Assembly (NCBI GenBank): GCA_950295325.1
Contig: OX485808.1
Location: 23,950,527 to 24,014,526 of the forward strand
DNA length: 64,000 bases
Direction: 5' to 3'
Origin: Polytrichum commune
Lineage: Eukaryota > Streptophyta > Polytrichopsida > Polytrichales > Polytrichaceae
In this document: positions 1-11,450 of the stretch, in pieces
How positions within the stretch are numbered: position 1 is the stretch's first letter
Layout of the letters: every line of letters starts with the position of its first letter
Program-made: the position numbers and the translations under genes
The notes under the pieces: model-generated
What the model was told of the DNA's origin: nothing
Seen by the model: the letters and a program-made list of their open reading frames with translations, nothing else
The model's database searches: none

Positions 1-1971
1 TGTTGCAACTTGGATATAAGTAACCAATATATATATATATAAAGTTAAATTAAAAAACTTTTATTAATTATTTTTTAAATAAAATAGTTTATTAAATAAC
101 CAAAATATGTTTTGTTATTTTCGTTAAATATTGTTGTAAAAGTATGTAAGTAAAATCGGCCTCATTATGTTGCCTTGTCTCATGAAGCATCCCCATAAAT
201 GTAATAGATAGACAATTGGTGCATGAAAGTAGTTTTTGCAAATTGAAACGTTGGCCAAGGATATTGAAACTCGTGTAAAGTATTCTAGGCTAAAGTAATA
301 GTCAATGAATGGGCCCACAATAATGCCCATAACATTACCATGGATTCAATGAATAGGCAAGGTCATGAAGAACTTACCAACACTTTCCACACCTCGAAGA
401 AAATACTATGATGGGAAGGTCAACTTTTGTGTCCTCACTTACATCCATAATAAGGTAGACGAGGCTAATTCGGTGGGCTTCCTTAATCGGACATCTATTC
501 TTGGCTCCTAATTGATGGTATAATCATTTTACTTCAACATGCAAGTAACATATGATAATTTAGACGCCGCCTTGAGGATATTTGGGTTAGTCACATTTAC
601 AAGAGTCAAACTACAGCCACCATCCTCTATAATGAGAAGTGGTATCCACCGAGCTATGGCGCTCTTGATTTTTGTGCCTGAAGTGGGCGGCGAATCAAGA
701 GACGGCATGTGGTTGTGAGGCGCTGACCAACTTGTATTGTGAGTATTCTACAATGAGAAAACAATTCGACAACATTTTAAACAATCAATATATTTAAGTA
801 CTTGCATGCTCCATAACTTATATAATCCATTCAAGTCCCTACATAGTATGTTGATGATTGTGTATAAAAGGAATACTAAACAATGGAGTACAATGCCCTT
901 TAAAAAATTGCACACCCCTTGCTTCCATGCAAAGTTAATTGTTGGTTATGCTCAAGGGATAAGAATCGACCTAACACATGTCGATCAAGGAAAGACAACA
1001 TGTTCCCAAAATGAGCTCTCTAGTCACATTACTCTCGAGGATAACGCCTACACGCATCGCCCAAGCTACCGTAAGAGGACCAAAGCTTCGAACCCGCTCC
1101 CCCTTCCAAGGAGAGCCGTCCATGAGCTTCTTTATTAACTTACAATCGCTTAAACAAGACTTCATGTTGAACACTATAGATGTCGGGAATAATGAAAGCA
1201 TGATTCAAACACAAACCATAGATATTTATAAGAAAGAAAGAAAGAAACAAGCACAACTTCAAGCTTAGATCACTCGTTGCTTTTTAGAATATAATTTAAA
1301 AGACGGGTGTAAAAATTCCGCACGGAGATAACCCGACAAGTAAAAATGGTTTTGTTTTCTAACACCTACTGAGGGGGTAATAATAAAAATTGCACCCCGC
1401 CGCCCTTATAAGTCGGTTGTCGATTCATCCCATTCAGACACTCACTAGACTAATTCGGGGCCTTTGACAACCATTCAGGGATCAATGAGCTAAAGATTGG
1501 CAACCTTTGGGCTCTACTATAGTAATCAACATTTTCACCCTCCTCCCTTCCTCAAGTTTGTTCTTCCCTTCAGTAGGAGAGAGCGAACTATCATATACAA
1601 CGAGTATACGATTGTATCTATCATTCATCCAACATTCAAAAAAACCAAGAAGTAGTATGCAACATGGAGGTTGTTCTTTTGGTTGATTGATCGTAAATTG
1701 GCTCAAAGATCCTGAACTAGTCTATCGAGATCATTTGAGATGGATTGACGAACTTGGATGAAGAGATTTGATGATTGATTGTGCAAGAAAGAAGGACTAA
1801 CCGTACTTTGTTGTACTTAGCATGTGAATAGATGGTGTTTGGAGTCAGACAACCCAAGAAAGAGTGATGTGCAAGGGCTAGACAACTCCAGATGGAAGAT
1901 ATTTGCATTGGAGTTAGACAACTCCAACTAGGAGTTAAACACCTCCCTATGGAAAAGATATATGTGTTGGA
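1..1971. other. Intergenic DNA, AT-rich, no gene seen
   Basis: Reading frames here are short and none resembles a known family. The stretch starts with a short TA microsatellite (about 28-41). Around 1715-1975 there are several diverged copies of a short motif of the type GTTGGAGTTAGACAACTCC, which resume after the TIR element at 1976-2398. The text near 1450 (a motif of the type GACTAATTCGGGGCCTTTGA) recurs near 28150, so part of it is dispersed repeat. Confidence 0.5.
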
Positions 1972-1975
1972 GTTA

Positions 1976-2398
1976 GGGTGAGTTTCCATCAAGGTGCTCA
2001 CCCACTAGATTATAGATAAAAGTGAGTTGGAAGTGTTTGCACGTAGTCAAGCATAAGCCACCATCCAACCACATTACGGCGGTCTGCTAGAATGTGGAGG
2101 GCCATGGACACAGACCGCTAGACCTTCATGCAACCACTAGATAATCTTGAACCTATAAGTGCAAGTCATTGAAGGATTTAAGACTGGTTGAAGACTCAAG
2201 AGAACCAATGTTGGTCTAGAACTCCATCCTTGGTAATCGGGAGGGGGAGGTTAGTAGGTGGACCCTGATTTGAGAAGATGGGAGTAGCTAGTTGGCACAT
2301 ATGAACCCTACCCCACCAGTTTCCCTCTACATTTGGGCATGTTTGTCCTTATTCACACTAGAATCTAGTGGGCGGTCGGCCTACATGGAAACTCACCC
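1976..2398. mobile_element. TIR DNA transposon relic, GGGTGAGTTTCCAT termini
   Basis: The left end reads GGGTGAGTTTCCATC and continues to CCCACTAGATTA. The right end is its inverted counterpart (AGAATCTAGTGGGC ... ATGGAAACTCACCC). The left flank is TTA and the right flank TCA, compatible with a decayed 3-bp TTA target duplication as in PIF/Harbinger elements. It interrupts a local GGAGTTAGACAACTCC repeat. No transposase is visible inside. The same terminus text resembles the unit of the minisatellite at 57.4 kb. Confidence 0.55.
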
Positions 2399-3040
2399 TC
2401 ACACAACTCCAACTAGAAGGTATGAATCGGAGTTAGACAACTCCCAACAGATGGATGTTCTTCATTAGAATTAGACAAATTGAGTCAATGAATCGAGTTA
2501 AAATTAGACATTTCGAACTAGAGGATTTGTGATTGAGCCAAAAAAAAGATAGTAGATTCACAGTAGAACCAAAGATAGAAGCAAGAATAGAAGACTCTTA
2601 CTATACGAGGAATAGAAGTAAAAATGGTGCCTTGGGCATAAAAGGGAGCTCGGGGGAGGAGAGAAGACCTTTTTGTCTCTCCCCTATGGTCAGGTGGTTT
2701 GAGCTCATACGCAATCACAATCTGGCGTTTGAGTTGTAAAAATTTACATAGTTCAAAAGTTCACAGTCTCGTGTCCCATGTGCATTCTTGAATGCATTAT
2801 TTATGTGATAAAAGTGGAATGTGACACGAATCGGCAAGAAACCTATAAGGAATCACGTTTTCCTTTGTGTCGAATGGATGAAACGTATGCTCGTATACGA
2901 TATTCCCTCTCTCCCCCTCGGTAGGTGTTGTGAACATTCATCCGAGTTAAAAACGACAAGGGACTCGTGTGGTAGAAACGTTAAAAAAGAGAGGCCCCTT
3001 TTAATGCTTTCCCCATACAATATTAATGTAGGCTTTCGTG

Positions 3041-6000
3041 GGCTAAATATAGGGAGACGACCAGAAGTTGGCCTCATCCATGGGTGTCATCCAATTCACA
3101 TCCATTCCACCCAACGAAATCGGTATTTATGGATGGAATCGCGCCAAGAACGATGGATGAAGACGCGCAAATCGTGGATGAAAGTGGACTTTCGTGCAAA
3201 GGTGGGCCCATGTCTCCTTTGCTTGTTTCCTACTCCTTCCTTCTAGACCCTTCGTCTCCTTCCGTGTTCTCCGAGGCGAGCCAAACCCTAGCCCTTCTGC
3301 TCCAACTACGCTAGCCTCGGTTGTGTTCCCTTGCGATCATCGCCACGACCATCACCGAATTTGGTACAGTTTCGTGCATCGGAAGCGATTACTTGATGAG
3401 GAGCTGCTTACAGCGGCGACGAAAGATTTGCGGCGTCGAGAGGGCTTCAGTTCTAAGTTATGGCGGAGCATTTCGTCTCGAGTTCTGGACCCGACAAGGG
3501 CCGCGTGAAGTGCCTGTTGTTGTACTTCAGGAGAGGAGAGGAGTATGTATGTAGCCAGAACGATCGGCGTATAGCGAGTCAGTCAGGCGTTGCTGCTCGC
3601 GGATATGTGTCTGTCGCTGCATGCCGTGACGTGGAAATCCGGCGGTCTCGTCCTTGCAAGTTGAGGAGCTTTTTTGTGGTTAGTAATTCCCTATCTTGGT
3701 TTGTGTAGTAGATTTTGCAGGTGCCGTGCATAGGTCGAGGAGGAGAGGGGAGTTTCTAAGAGGCTTTCTGATTGTAATAGTCGGTGTAGAGAAGTTTATG
3801 GTACTTTGTGAACAGGATGTGGAAGTGTGAAGTTTTATGTTGTGTATATGGATGAGATTTACTCTGGTGGCGCCGAGAGGATTGTTCTAGTTTTGTCTTG
3901 CTTGGTGTGGCTTGCAAGAGAATTAATGTGTTCTTAGGGTTTGTACCTCTGCATTTTCAATTGATGGTGGGGTCTGTGGCGCTTTGTATCGTTGTTGCTT
4001 TGCGTTCTTTTTCTTCTGACAGTTGTATCCTTGGATGATCAGGAATTCCATGAAGACATGAGAGCAAGAAACCAAGTATGGTGATATGGATGTATGTGAC
4101 GGCTGGAAGATCTGAGCCTTCTTGAATGACTTGGTGTGCTGCGAGTGCGTTGTTTTGGCGGCCGTCTCGCAAAAGCTCTTATTGCTCGTGTGTGGAGCTC
4201 TGGCTGTCGGTGAGTATATATGTGCCAAACGATGTTAGGCTTGGTTCTTTGTTTGATTCTTGTGATACCTCCGTGGTATAGCATTTCTGACGTTGGGTTT
4301 TCGTGTTGACAGGATTTACAGCATGGCCTTTTGTTGCCAACTAGGAGGTTTGTGCTGTGGCGAAAGCACCTCAGACCTTCTGAGTCGGGACAGGCCTTAG
4401 AACAGGAGTATTTGTTAAGGCGGCCGTGAGCATTCCTAAGGATGGTGGCGCCGACACGGTTCATGCGTAAGATTGGTGGCCACAGTTTAGCCATGGTGAA
4501 ATTCTATGAACCAGGCTGACTGCACGGTCGAGGACCTTGCCCTTATGGGTGCGCTTACGGGGCAGGTCCCATCTTAAATAAAGAGAAAATTTGATGGTGG
4601 TTGGGGAGATAGTTGATCTCCCCAGGTTTGTGTGGGTCTGGTTGGTTTGTGCTAACTTTCTTTGGAGTGTGCATGTTGCAACGCGTCAACCAAGGTTTCC
4701 TTTACAATCAATCACTGCAGAGCAAGAGCTTCATAAGCAACGGGGTTTGATGACATACTGAGTGCGGCATCCTGATTGGAGTCATACCGCATACAAGGCA
4801 TGGCTGCCCATCAGTATACTGGTCTTATGTTATGTGCATATTATAAGAGTCACACGCAGTCAAAAGAGCGATGAACTCTGTTCAGGTTTTCCTTGTAGTG
4901 GGTTAAGATACTCTGCATCATCTCTGCACGCTCACAAGCAACAAGTGGACCTTCCCAAATAGCAAAGCGCTAATGCGGCAATGAGAGCGCCACTTTCCCT
5001 TGACCTCTTGTACGTGATTGAGTCGTACAAATCTAACGATATCGCCGACATCCTCAAAATACTTGGAGGTAGCTGGCCTCCCCCTGACTGTGAGCAACTT
5101 TCATTCTTACTTGTGTAGTTATTGTGAAGGCCATTCTTGCCAACTTTTTACACATTATTCTCCAGCTCAACTCCCTGCGCAGTCACCCTAAAGAAGCTTG
5201 CATAGGATGCAAGGGTCAAAGCTCTTTTGCAGTACACCCACGACCCTTGTGGATCACTTTCTCTTTCTGATTCCTCAAAAGCACTCTGCCACCGTTCCAA
5301 GATGGGTGGTGATTTACTACCATATGCGATGGTATGTTTGATATATGCAAGAGCTTTTCATGCTCTGACTGCACACTGCCATATTCAAATACTATGGATA
5401 CCATGGAGAATTGTGGGGTAACTTTCTGTTTTGCTGTTGAGATACTTGTGGAGGCATGATACATCCTTTCTAGTTGTGAAGTTGCTCGTAGCTGTTGCCA
5501 AGAAGTGCAGATGGAGTGGAGTTTGTGTTGTGAAGACATCACATTTCACAAAGTATTTGTGTGTCAACTTGATGTTTTATTTTTTTCAGGCTCTCTATAT
5601 CCTTTTGTTAATGTAATGTGCAAGTGTTCTGATCATCTTACATGCATTGTGTAGTGGCACTGTCCAGTTCTACGACGGAAATATATGTTCAATTCTTGCA
5701 ACTATGCCCTTGTAGTTTGAATATATTTTCTGGGCCTGGTTTCTTCAGTTTCAAGCTGATGAACATTTGTGTGGACATTTGCAATATTAAGGGAAGTTGG
5801 CGAATAGGTTATTTGTGAAAGTTGAGAAAGAAGGCGGTAGGTTTAGCTTTTCATGGAGGTGGTGGAATGTTTGTATTATGGTTAGGTAGTCGTAGGTGCA
5901 GAGTGACATTGAAGCTGGTGTGACCACAGCTTGAAGTGCGTTTCAATGTGGAGGCTGTCGAAAGGATGGAGCATCAGCGCACTCAATGTTGCACCCTGGT

Positions 6001-6780
6001 ACTTCCAAGTCTTGTACTATGTCTGATATGCCCACTTTTTGTTTGTGCATAGCCTTTCTATGTGGTTGTGGGCACTGTGAATAAAAGTTGATGCTGATGT
6101 TCTGTTGTGTTCTGATGTTGTTGCAGGAGAACTGTGAGGCATTGTTTTTATTGACCTGGTGAAGTTTGCAACAGCAGTGCTAACCAAAATTTCATTTATT
6201 GTGCTTGAGGTTTGAAGCCTTCACCTTTATGTTATCTGTTTCCTCCCCTGCTGCTAGACTGACTCATAACAAGCTTCCATAAAACGTATCATGTGAACAG
6301 ATTGCCTTGTTTGGAATCCAGCTGGTGTAATGTTTGGGAGTAATTTCAACCTCATTTTGTTAAATCCTGGGGTCCTTCGAAATTGTTGTGTTACCTGTAG
6401 TGCTTATTGAAGAAATGTTGTGTGTTTGCAGGCTCCACTCTCAACAATAAGGGCAAGCTGTAAAAAACCAGTCCGCAATTCTTTGAATCATTTGAGAAAG
6501 TGACCTGTCCATGACACGTTTCTACACTTCTATTGATCTTTGCAAGGAGTGTCAATTGGTTATCGGTCGTTCATGTATCTTCCCTTCCTGCAGCAACTAG
6601 AGAGAAGATTGATGGCTTGATGAACATTGTGAAATTCTGATAATGGGCTTTGGAATAGATGTTCCCTCACTAGAAATGTGATGTTTACAGCAACTGGGTT
6701 CTAAACTTGGATGCCTTTCATTGAATTCTAGATGTACTAGTAGCTGAATAAAAGATGCACCCTTTGTGCATATTTTCAGG
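3041..6780 (+). ncRNA. Candidate transcribed locus of unknown product
   Basis: Not recognised as a known gene. A TATA-like TAAATATAG lies at 3044-3052. About 230 bp downstream comes leader-like sequence with a plant telobox (AAACCCTAG near 3284). The stretch is richer in G+C than its flanks and lacks the MITEs seen on both sides. Splice-like signals are frequent, for example TTTTTTCAG near 5582 and TTTGCAG near 6425. AATAAA occurs near 6745. Frames are short. A few read like protein for 40-60 residues (about 4317-4430 plus strand, 4981-5118, 5227-5421) but are broken by stops. It could be a long noncoding RNA, a decayed gene, or a transcript of a gene I cannot identify. Strand is inferred from the TATA, telobox and AATAAA order. 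Confidence 0.3.
4981..5118 (+). CDS. Small ORF, 45 aa, unknown
   Basis: ATG at 4981 opens a 45-residue frame ending in TAG at 5116-5118. The peptide begins MRAPLSLDLLYVIESYK and continues with an I/L/D-rich amphipathic stretch, then a SWPPPD segment and a hydrophobic end. It reads more like protein than nearby frames, but I do not recognise it. A potential donor (GGAG/GTAGCT) lies inside it at about 5068, so it may instead be an internal exon of a larger broken gene. No function is assigned. Confidence 0.25.
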   Translation: MRAPLSLDLLYVIESYKSNDIADILKILGGSWPPPDCEQLSFLLV

Positions 6781-7010
6781 AAACATCAGGATATTCGTGT
6801 CTTTTTAGCTGGATTTGTCCCATTGTTAAAAGTATCGCAGTTCTCAGTTACATAACAGTGTTGGCCCTTGAGCATACATTTTCATGACCAGATAAGAAAT
6901 GAAGTTGTCGGTCTCAAAATTTATTTCGTAGTGCATTGATTGCGCCGACGCTCCTTTTTGCACCGGTTACAGGGAAACAGAAAGGCATATAACGATTGAA
7001 ACCGAAAAAT

Positions 7011-7137
7011 TTGCAAGGAATGACGAATTATGTTGGGTTAATATTGAATGATGTTTGTGACACTGCACTGTGCTTTACAAATAGTATTGGGCAAGATAAT
7101 TAGAATCGGTGACACTAGATACCATATGTAGTTTACA
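7011..7137 (+). mobile_element. Partial MITE, family M1 (CTACACTAAATA ends)
   Basis: This matches the right half of the 15.6-kb M1 copy: a TTGCAAGGAATGACGAATTATG-type start, then GTGACACT, a GACAATTAGAATCGGTGACACTA-type segment and a decayed right end near ATACCATATGTAG. The left half is missing. Confidence 0.5.
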
Positions 7138-7252
7138 TTTTTAAGTAGTGACGGAAACCTATCTCGAATTCATAAATGAAGGACGTATCAAGGATATTCC
7201 AACACGAAATGTGTCTCATTTTTTAATCAATTATAAGAGCAAAAGTGGCATT

Positions 7253-7272
7253 AGGGGTTTAGGGTTTAGGGT
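7253..7272 (+). repeat. Short interstitial telomere-type repeat
   Basis: The text GGGGTTTAGGGTTTAGGG contains plant telomere units (TTTAGGG). Two to three units only. A related AAACCCTT triplet occurs near 9092-9110. No terminal telomere is implied. Confidence 0.6.
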
Positions 7273-8113
7273 CTACTATCTCCAGCGAAGAGGGATAATT
7301 GTACATCGTCCAACTTCTATGGCAAGTCTCTGGTTTGAAGTGCGGTAGGCAACAATGATCTTAATGGTTGCTTCAAGTGCAATTCATATACGTATTTGAG
7401 AAAATCTTTGAGGTGGACGTAATCTAGTTTCTTCCCTAAGAGATGGAAAGAGTTCCGCTTTCTAGCAAGAGAAACCTCAATTCATATCACCATATGGTAT
7501 TTTTGATGTGGTTAGGTTGTCATGGTTTTCCCAATGAGACAAACCCCATGACGTCTTCCACATGGTTATTGATTTGTGCGAGGTGTTAAATCTTTGTTCA
7601 ACCATAAGTTGGGAAAGTGAGGCTGCTTCATTGATTAATCACGAAAGGGGAGGTAGGCGGGTAAGCTGTTGGAAAAGAAGAAAAAATGCATGTCGCATGG
7701 AAAAGGAAAAAAAAAAACCCCAACCTCTCAAAGAAAAGACTCCTTAACCATTACTTGTCAACCAACCATATCCCAAAACTATGGGCAAACGATGTCGAAT
7801 CCCATAACATATAAACCATGCTTCGATTTCATATGAATGACTTAGGAGGTATGAGTCATAATTAAGAAGAGTGACCAACATGAGGCCCATGTACCTCAAC
7901 AAGTGTTGATGTTTAGTTGCAAACGACAACAAACAACGGAACAAGTGGAAGAGCATGGAACAAATCAGCCTCCAAGTTTGATTAAATTTCCAAAGTCTTT
8001 GCTAATTATATTATTGCGGAATCCGTCCGGTTTTATGGGTGGACTAAATTGTTGCAGCAGGGACAGCGTTGGCAGGGTTTTAGACTGTCAGAGAATTAGT
8101 TAACTAACCAAAG

Positions 8114-8500
8114 TCATTAGAGTTATCCGTAAAGTCCCTAAAAAAAGGAACAAAACCGTGGGTTTGATCCCTTCTTAGAGAAAGCTTTTTATTGAGAGCT
8201 TGTCAACTTGTCGTGTATCAAAGCCTGCTTTGAAAGTTGGGTGAAAGTTTTGAGACTTTTTCTTTTCAGCTTTCAAAGTTGAGAGAACTTGAGGACTTGA
8301 ATTAAGGTGTGCGCATGGGATCCGTTGTCCTAAATCCCATATTAGCCTATGCAAGGTTAGCTTGGCCCACCCATCCTAGTAGGGCGAACTGGAAAGTAAG
8401 TTTTCATTAGCCTGACACCACTTTTTGAGTATGATAATTGAAGGATGAAGAAAACATGGGTGATCTTTGTATTATTTCTCATGGAACTCAAGGAGTGGGG
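8114..8500 (+). repeat. Dispersed repeat R2, copy 1
   Basis: This stretch is colinear with 42132-42490 at moderate identity over about 370 bp. Shared landmarks are AGAGTTATCC, AAAGTCCCT, TATTGAGAGCTT versus TATTAAGAGCTT, GAAAGTTGGGTGAAA versus GGAAGTTGGGTGAAA, and GCAAGGTTAGCT versus GCAAAGTTAGCT. No coding frame or terminal structure identifies the superfamily. Confidence 0.55.
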
Positions 8501-9315
8501 CTGAACCCATGGTTTCTTTTTACTTGTTGCGGACACTTGCCATAAGTCACTTTATGCATTAGAGTAAAATAAGTTTGGTAAAATTGTACTAAGGAGGCAA
8601 TATAATCCTCACAATATGACCATTCATTGTTAGCAAAGTGTGTTTTGATATAATGGTTGTGTGCCATAAATAACAATCGAATTATGTTGTTATTTACCTC
8701 GTGTACGCTACTAATACTCTCGTTTATATGGTAAATGCCATAGGAACACGTCAAAGTAGACTCTTCACAACTATGGCATCCACAATTTGAGATTTGATTC
8801 TTGTCTTACTTTCATTTCACACATTATTGCACTTGTAAGATCCTTGTGTCAAGCTTGGGCTACAAAGCACGAATGTATATATTGATTGGGCTGATTTTTG
8901 TGGGATGTATGACAAAGAAAGAAACCATGCCCATATAGAGTTCTCGAGCTCTCTCTCTCTCTCTAATGAAGATTTAACATATGTATATGACTTCATGGGT
9001 GAAATTTACTAATATGCAATATTGGTTAAAATTTTATTGAAGCCCAATTAGGAGAACCTTTTACAGTGGTTGTTGGAGACAGTCTAACCCTTAAACCCTT
9101 AAACCCTTAGAGGACACAAGACCTCAATAAGCAATTGTGTACACAATTAATACAGGCCTCACCAAGTTTAAAAACTGGCATACATTATGTATTCATGGGT
9201 TTGAAACCATGTTTTATACATTGTCTTAAGTCGAGGAGAACATAAAAATTTATTCAAACGCGACGATGATGATCAAAACACAACGTAATGCCTTGTAGAC
9301 AAGTTGTTGTCTACA

Positions 9316-9551
9316 AGGTATACTACAACTTGGGTGGCTTAAACCCAAGGTTTGACTACGATCCTAAGGGAACTCTGAGGTTAAGCATTTTGAGGCCGCA
9401 ATAATACTGGGATGGGTGACCTTCCTAGCACTTGATTTGGTGTGCACCACACCACCCTATGGTCCACCCAATCATAGCGGGGGTAGGTGGGTGAGCTGGA
9501 CATTCTCAACCAACCATGTGAGAACCTAGGGGGAGATAGGTGTCAGCTAGT
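9316..9551 (+). mobile_element. 5S rRNA-derived insertion (SINE- or Cassandra-like)
   Basis: A 236-bp segment is flanked by a 9-bp direct repeat TTGTCTACA (9307-9315 and 9552-9560). About 120 bp of it (9331-9450) lines up with plant 5S rRNA, including GATCC, GAACTCTGAGGTTAAGC (box A region) and TACTGGGATGGGTGACC (box C region, 9409-9421), and a GTGTGCACC end. Several conserved 5S positions are changed, so this is not a functional 5S gene. Known 5S-carrying elements are Cassandra TRIM LTRs and 5S-type SINEs. No primer-binding site or poly(A) tail is visible, so the class stays open. Confidence 0.65.
9331..9450 (+). pseudogene. 5S rRNA-like sequence with Pol III control region
   Basis: The match to plant 5S rRNA runs through the whole gene length and is strongest across the internal control region (GGTTAAGC ... 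GGGATGGGTGACC). The 5' third is poorly conserved and the closing stem is imperfect. It lies alone rather than in a tandem array. It is best read as a 5S relic carried by the flanking insertion. Confidence 0.65.
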
Positions 9552-9585
9552 TTGTCTACACCTATGAGCGGGGAGAATTGGCAAT

Positions 9586-9790
9586 TAGTTACAGATGAGC
9601 CGGTTGAGTTTGAGAAATAACCGGTTGAAGTTGGAGACTACATGAAAATTACCGATCGTTTTAGAGGAATTTATAGAATATACCCCAATTTAATAAAAGA
9701 AAACTGAAGGATGTCAACATGTTACCGGTTGGACTTGCAAACACTAGAATCTCGAGCGATTGTGCCCATAAATCTCCCCAATAACTGGTT
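9586..9790 (+). repeat. Dispersed repeat R1, copy 1
   Basis: Four colinear copies occur in this window (about 9586-9790, 19055-19235, 21783-22000, 51299-51465), all on the plus strand. Common text includes GAGTTTGAGAAATA, TTTAGAGGAATCTAT, a TTAATAAAAGAAAA-type block and GGTTGGACTTGGAAA. Frames are closed by stops, so this is a non-coding part of an unidentified element. Confidence 0.6.
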
Positions 9791-10105
9791 TGCACCCATT
9801 CAAGGTGTTCACCTTCAAAAAATAAATCTTTTGGGGGGGGGGGGCTCTAATTCTTGTCATGCCTATTTTTGGATTACGTATAGACTCAAACCGACTTGAA
9901 AATGAAGCATGACCATAATTCATGTCGGTGGCAACATCATATTTGTCTTTCTTTCTTTCTTTCTTTCTAACACAATCTCTATCATGGCACACCTCATCAT
10001 AGTCGGTACTTCTAGCTTACATCAATGACATGAAGTCCCACAAAATTTAAATTGGATTTTATGTATGTGAGTGTGCCATGAAATGTTCCACGATGGGAGA
10101 ACATG

Positions 10106-11158
10106 CACTAGTACAAAACATGTCTCTTTTGAACGTTTGTTTAGACACAAATAAAGTCAGAAAGGGTCCATTTGACGCGTGTTCAAATTTTGGTCCATGC
10201 ATGGCTCCTAACGTGGTGCAAAGAGCGTTGTTCGGGCCATGTGCTAAGGGTCATGTCCTTTTTGACACAAACCAAATTTTACTTAAGCATTACCAAATTC
10301 TTCATTCTAACATGGTAATTTTTTGGTTCATTAAGGGCTTTGAAGCACTCTATATGTGAAGGCCTCTTTTACCTTGTAATGTAAGAATCTACCAAGTAAA
10401 GTACCTCTCATCCATCCAACATAAAAACTTGTTTCTTATAGATTTTTGGCAGTTTCATCTCAAATGACTTCGACTAGAGTAATTTGTGGTCTTTGAACCT
10501 AAATCCGGTGTCTACATGACTAAAAATAGAAAATATGAACCATTTATTATTTTAGTGCTTCTATGTTGGATGAATGAAAGATACACTTTGTATGCGGTAA
10601 TTCCCTCCCTCTCACATGAGTAAATTACTAAGGAAGGTGACTCACATCAAGATCTAGATCTAGATCTATAATATCTCTAAAACTAAACAAAGATAGAACA
10701 TTCCTTCACCGACGTTCAATAATAAACATGGAATCTAGTGTGTAAGCTTGAACGAGTAGCCAAAAATATAACAATTTAGAGGAAGGGAAATAGATCATTA
10801 TAAGAAGACCTTTAGATTAACAAAGAGCAAACATAACTTCCTTCATATTGTACATTCAATAATATACATGGGATCTAGGTATTATGAATATGCTTGAATG
10901 AAATCTATATCTAATAAGTAGCCCAAACATATAACAAAAACTTCATAGACCTTTTGCATGGCCAACAAAATAGTAAGACAACACTATGGCCCACAAGAAA
11001 GTGATTATAACCATGAAGATTAAGATCAATAGCACAAATTTAGTGGTGGTCCAAATGACAAAATGGCTCCAACAGTGGTCCAGAAGAACGTGGAATTCAA
11101 CACGAAAAAAATCCATGTTGAAGCCAAGCGTTTGAAAGAGCCATGTTCTGTACTAGTG
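10106..11158. mobile_element. Non-autonomous CACTA (En/Spm) transposon
   Basis: The left end is CACTAGTACAAAACATG and the right end is its inverted repeat CATGTTCTGTACTAGTG. A 3-bp target duplication ATG flanks both ends (10103-10105 and 11159-11161), which is diagnostic for CACTA elements. The element is 1053 bp. Subterminal regions share motifs (TCTCTTTTGAACG versus CGTTTGAAAGAG). No transposase frame is present, so it would depend on an autonomous partner. Confidence 0.8.
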
Positions 11159-11398
11159 ATGGATGATCACCTTGCATACATGCAATACCATCTTTTAAAT
11201 TTGAAATAAAAACATCTTTGTTTGTATTATTGTGTACTAAATCTGAAACAAATGAAGCCTTAATCACATAAGGAGCCTTGAAGCAACTTCTCTTGTTTGG
11301 AACTCCTCATGGTCTCCACATCATGTCACACTTGGATCCTCCACTTGACATATACACCTTTCAAAGATGACATGTGGGCTAAAGAAGTAATATAGATT

Positions 11399-11419
11399 AT
11401 GTATGTATGTATGTATATG

Positions 11420-11450
<31 letters not shown>
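11399..11450 (+). repeat. TATG/TA microsatellite
   Basis: Simple repeats of TATG and TATA units. They create a spurious short frame rich in Met, Tyr, Cys and Val. Confidence 0.9.

Noticed and set aside
4039-4494. 151-codon minus-strand frame
   Set aside because: It is rich in Arg, His and Ser with no domain or hydrophobic pattern, and it runs antisense to the leader-like sequence. Probably a chance frame in GC-richer DNA.
7253-7272. Telomere-like TTTAGGG units as a chromosome end
   Set aside because: Only two to three units, with ordinary sequence on both sides; interstitial.
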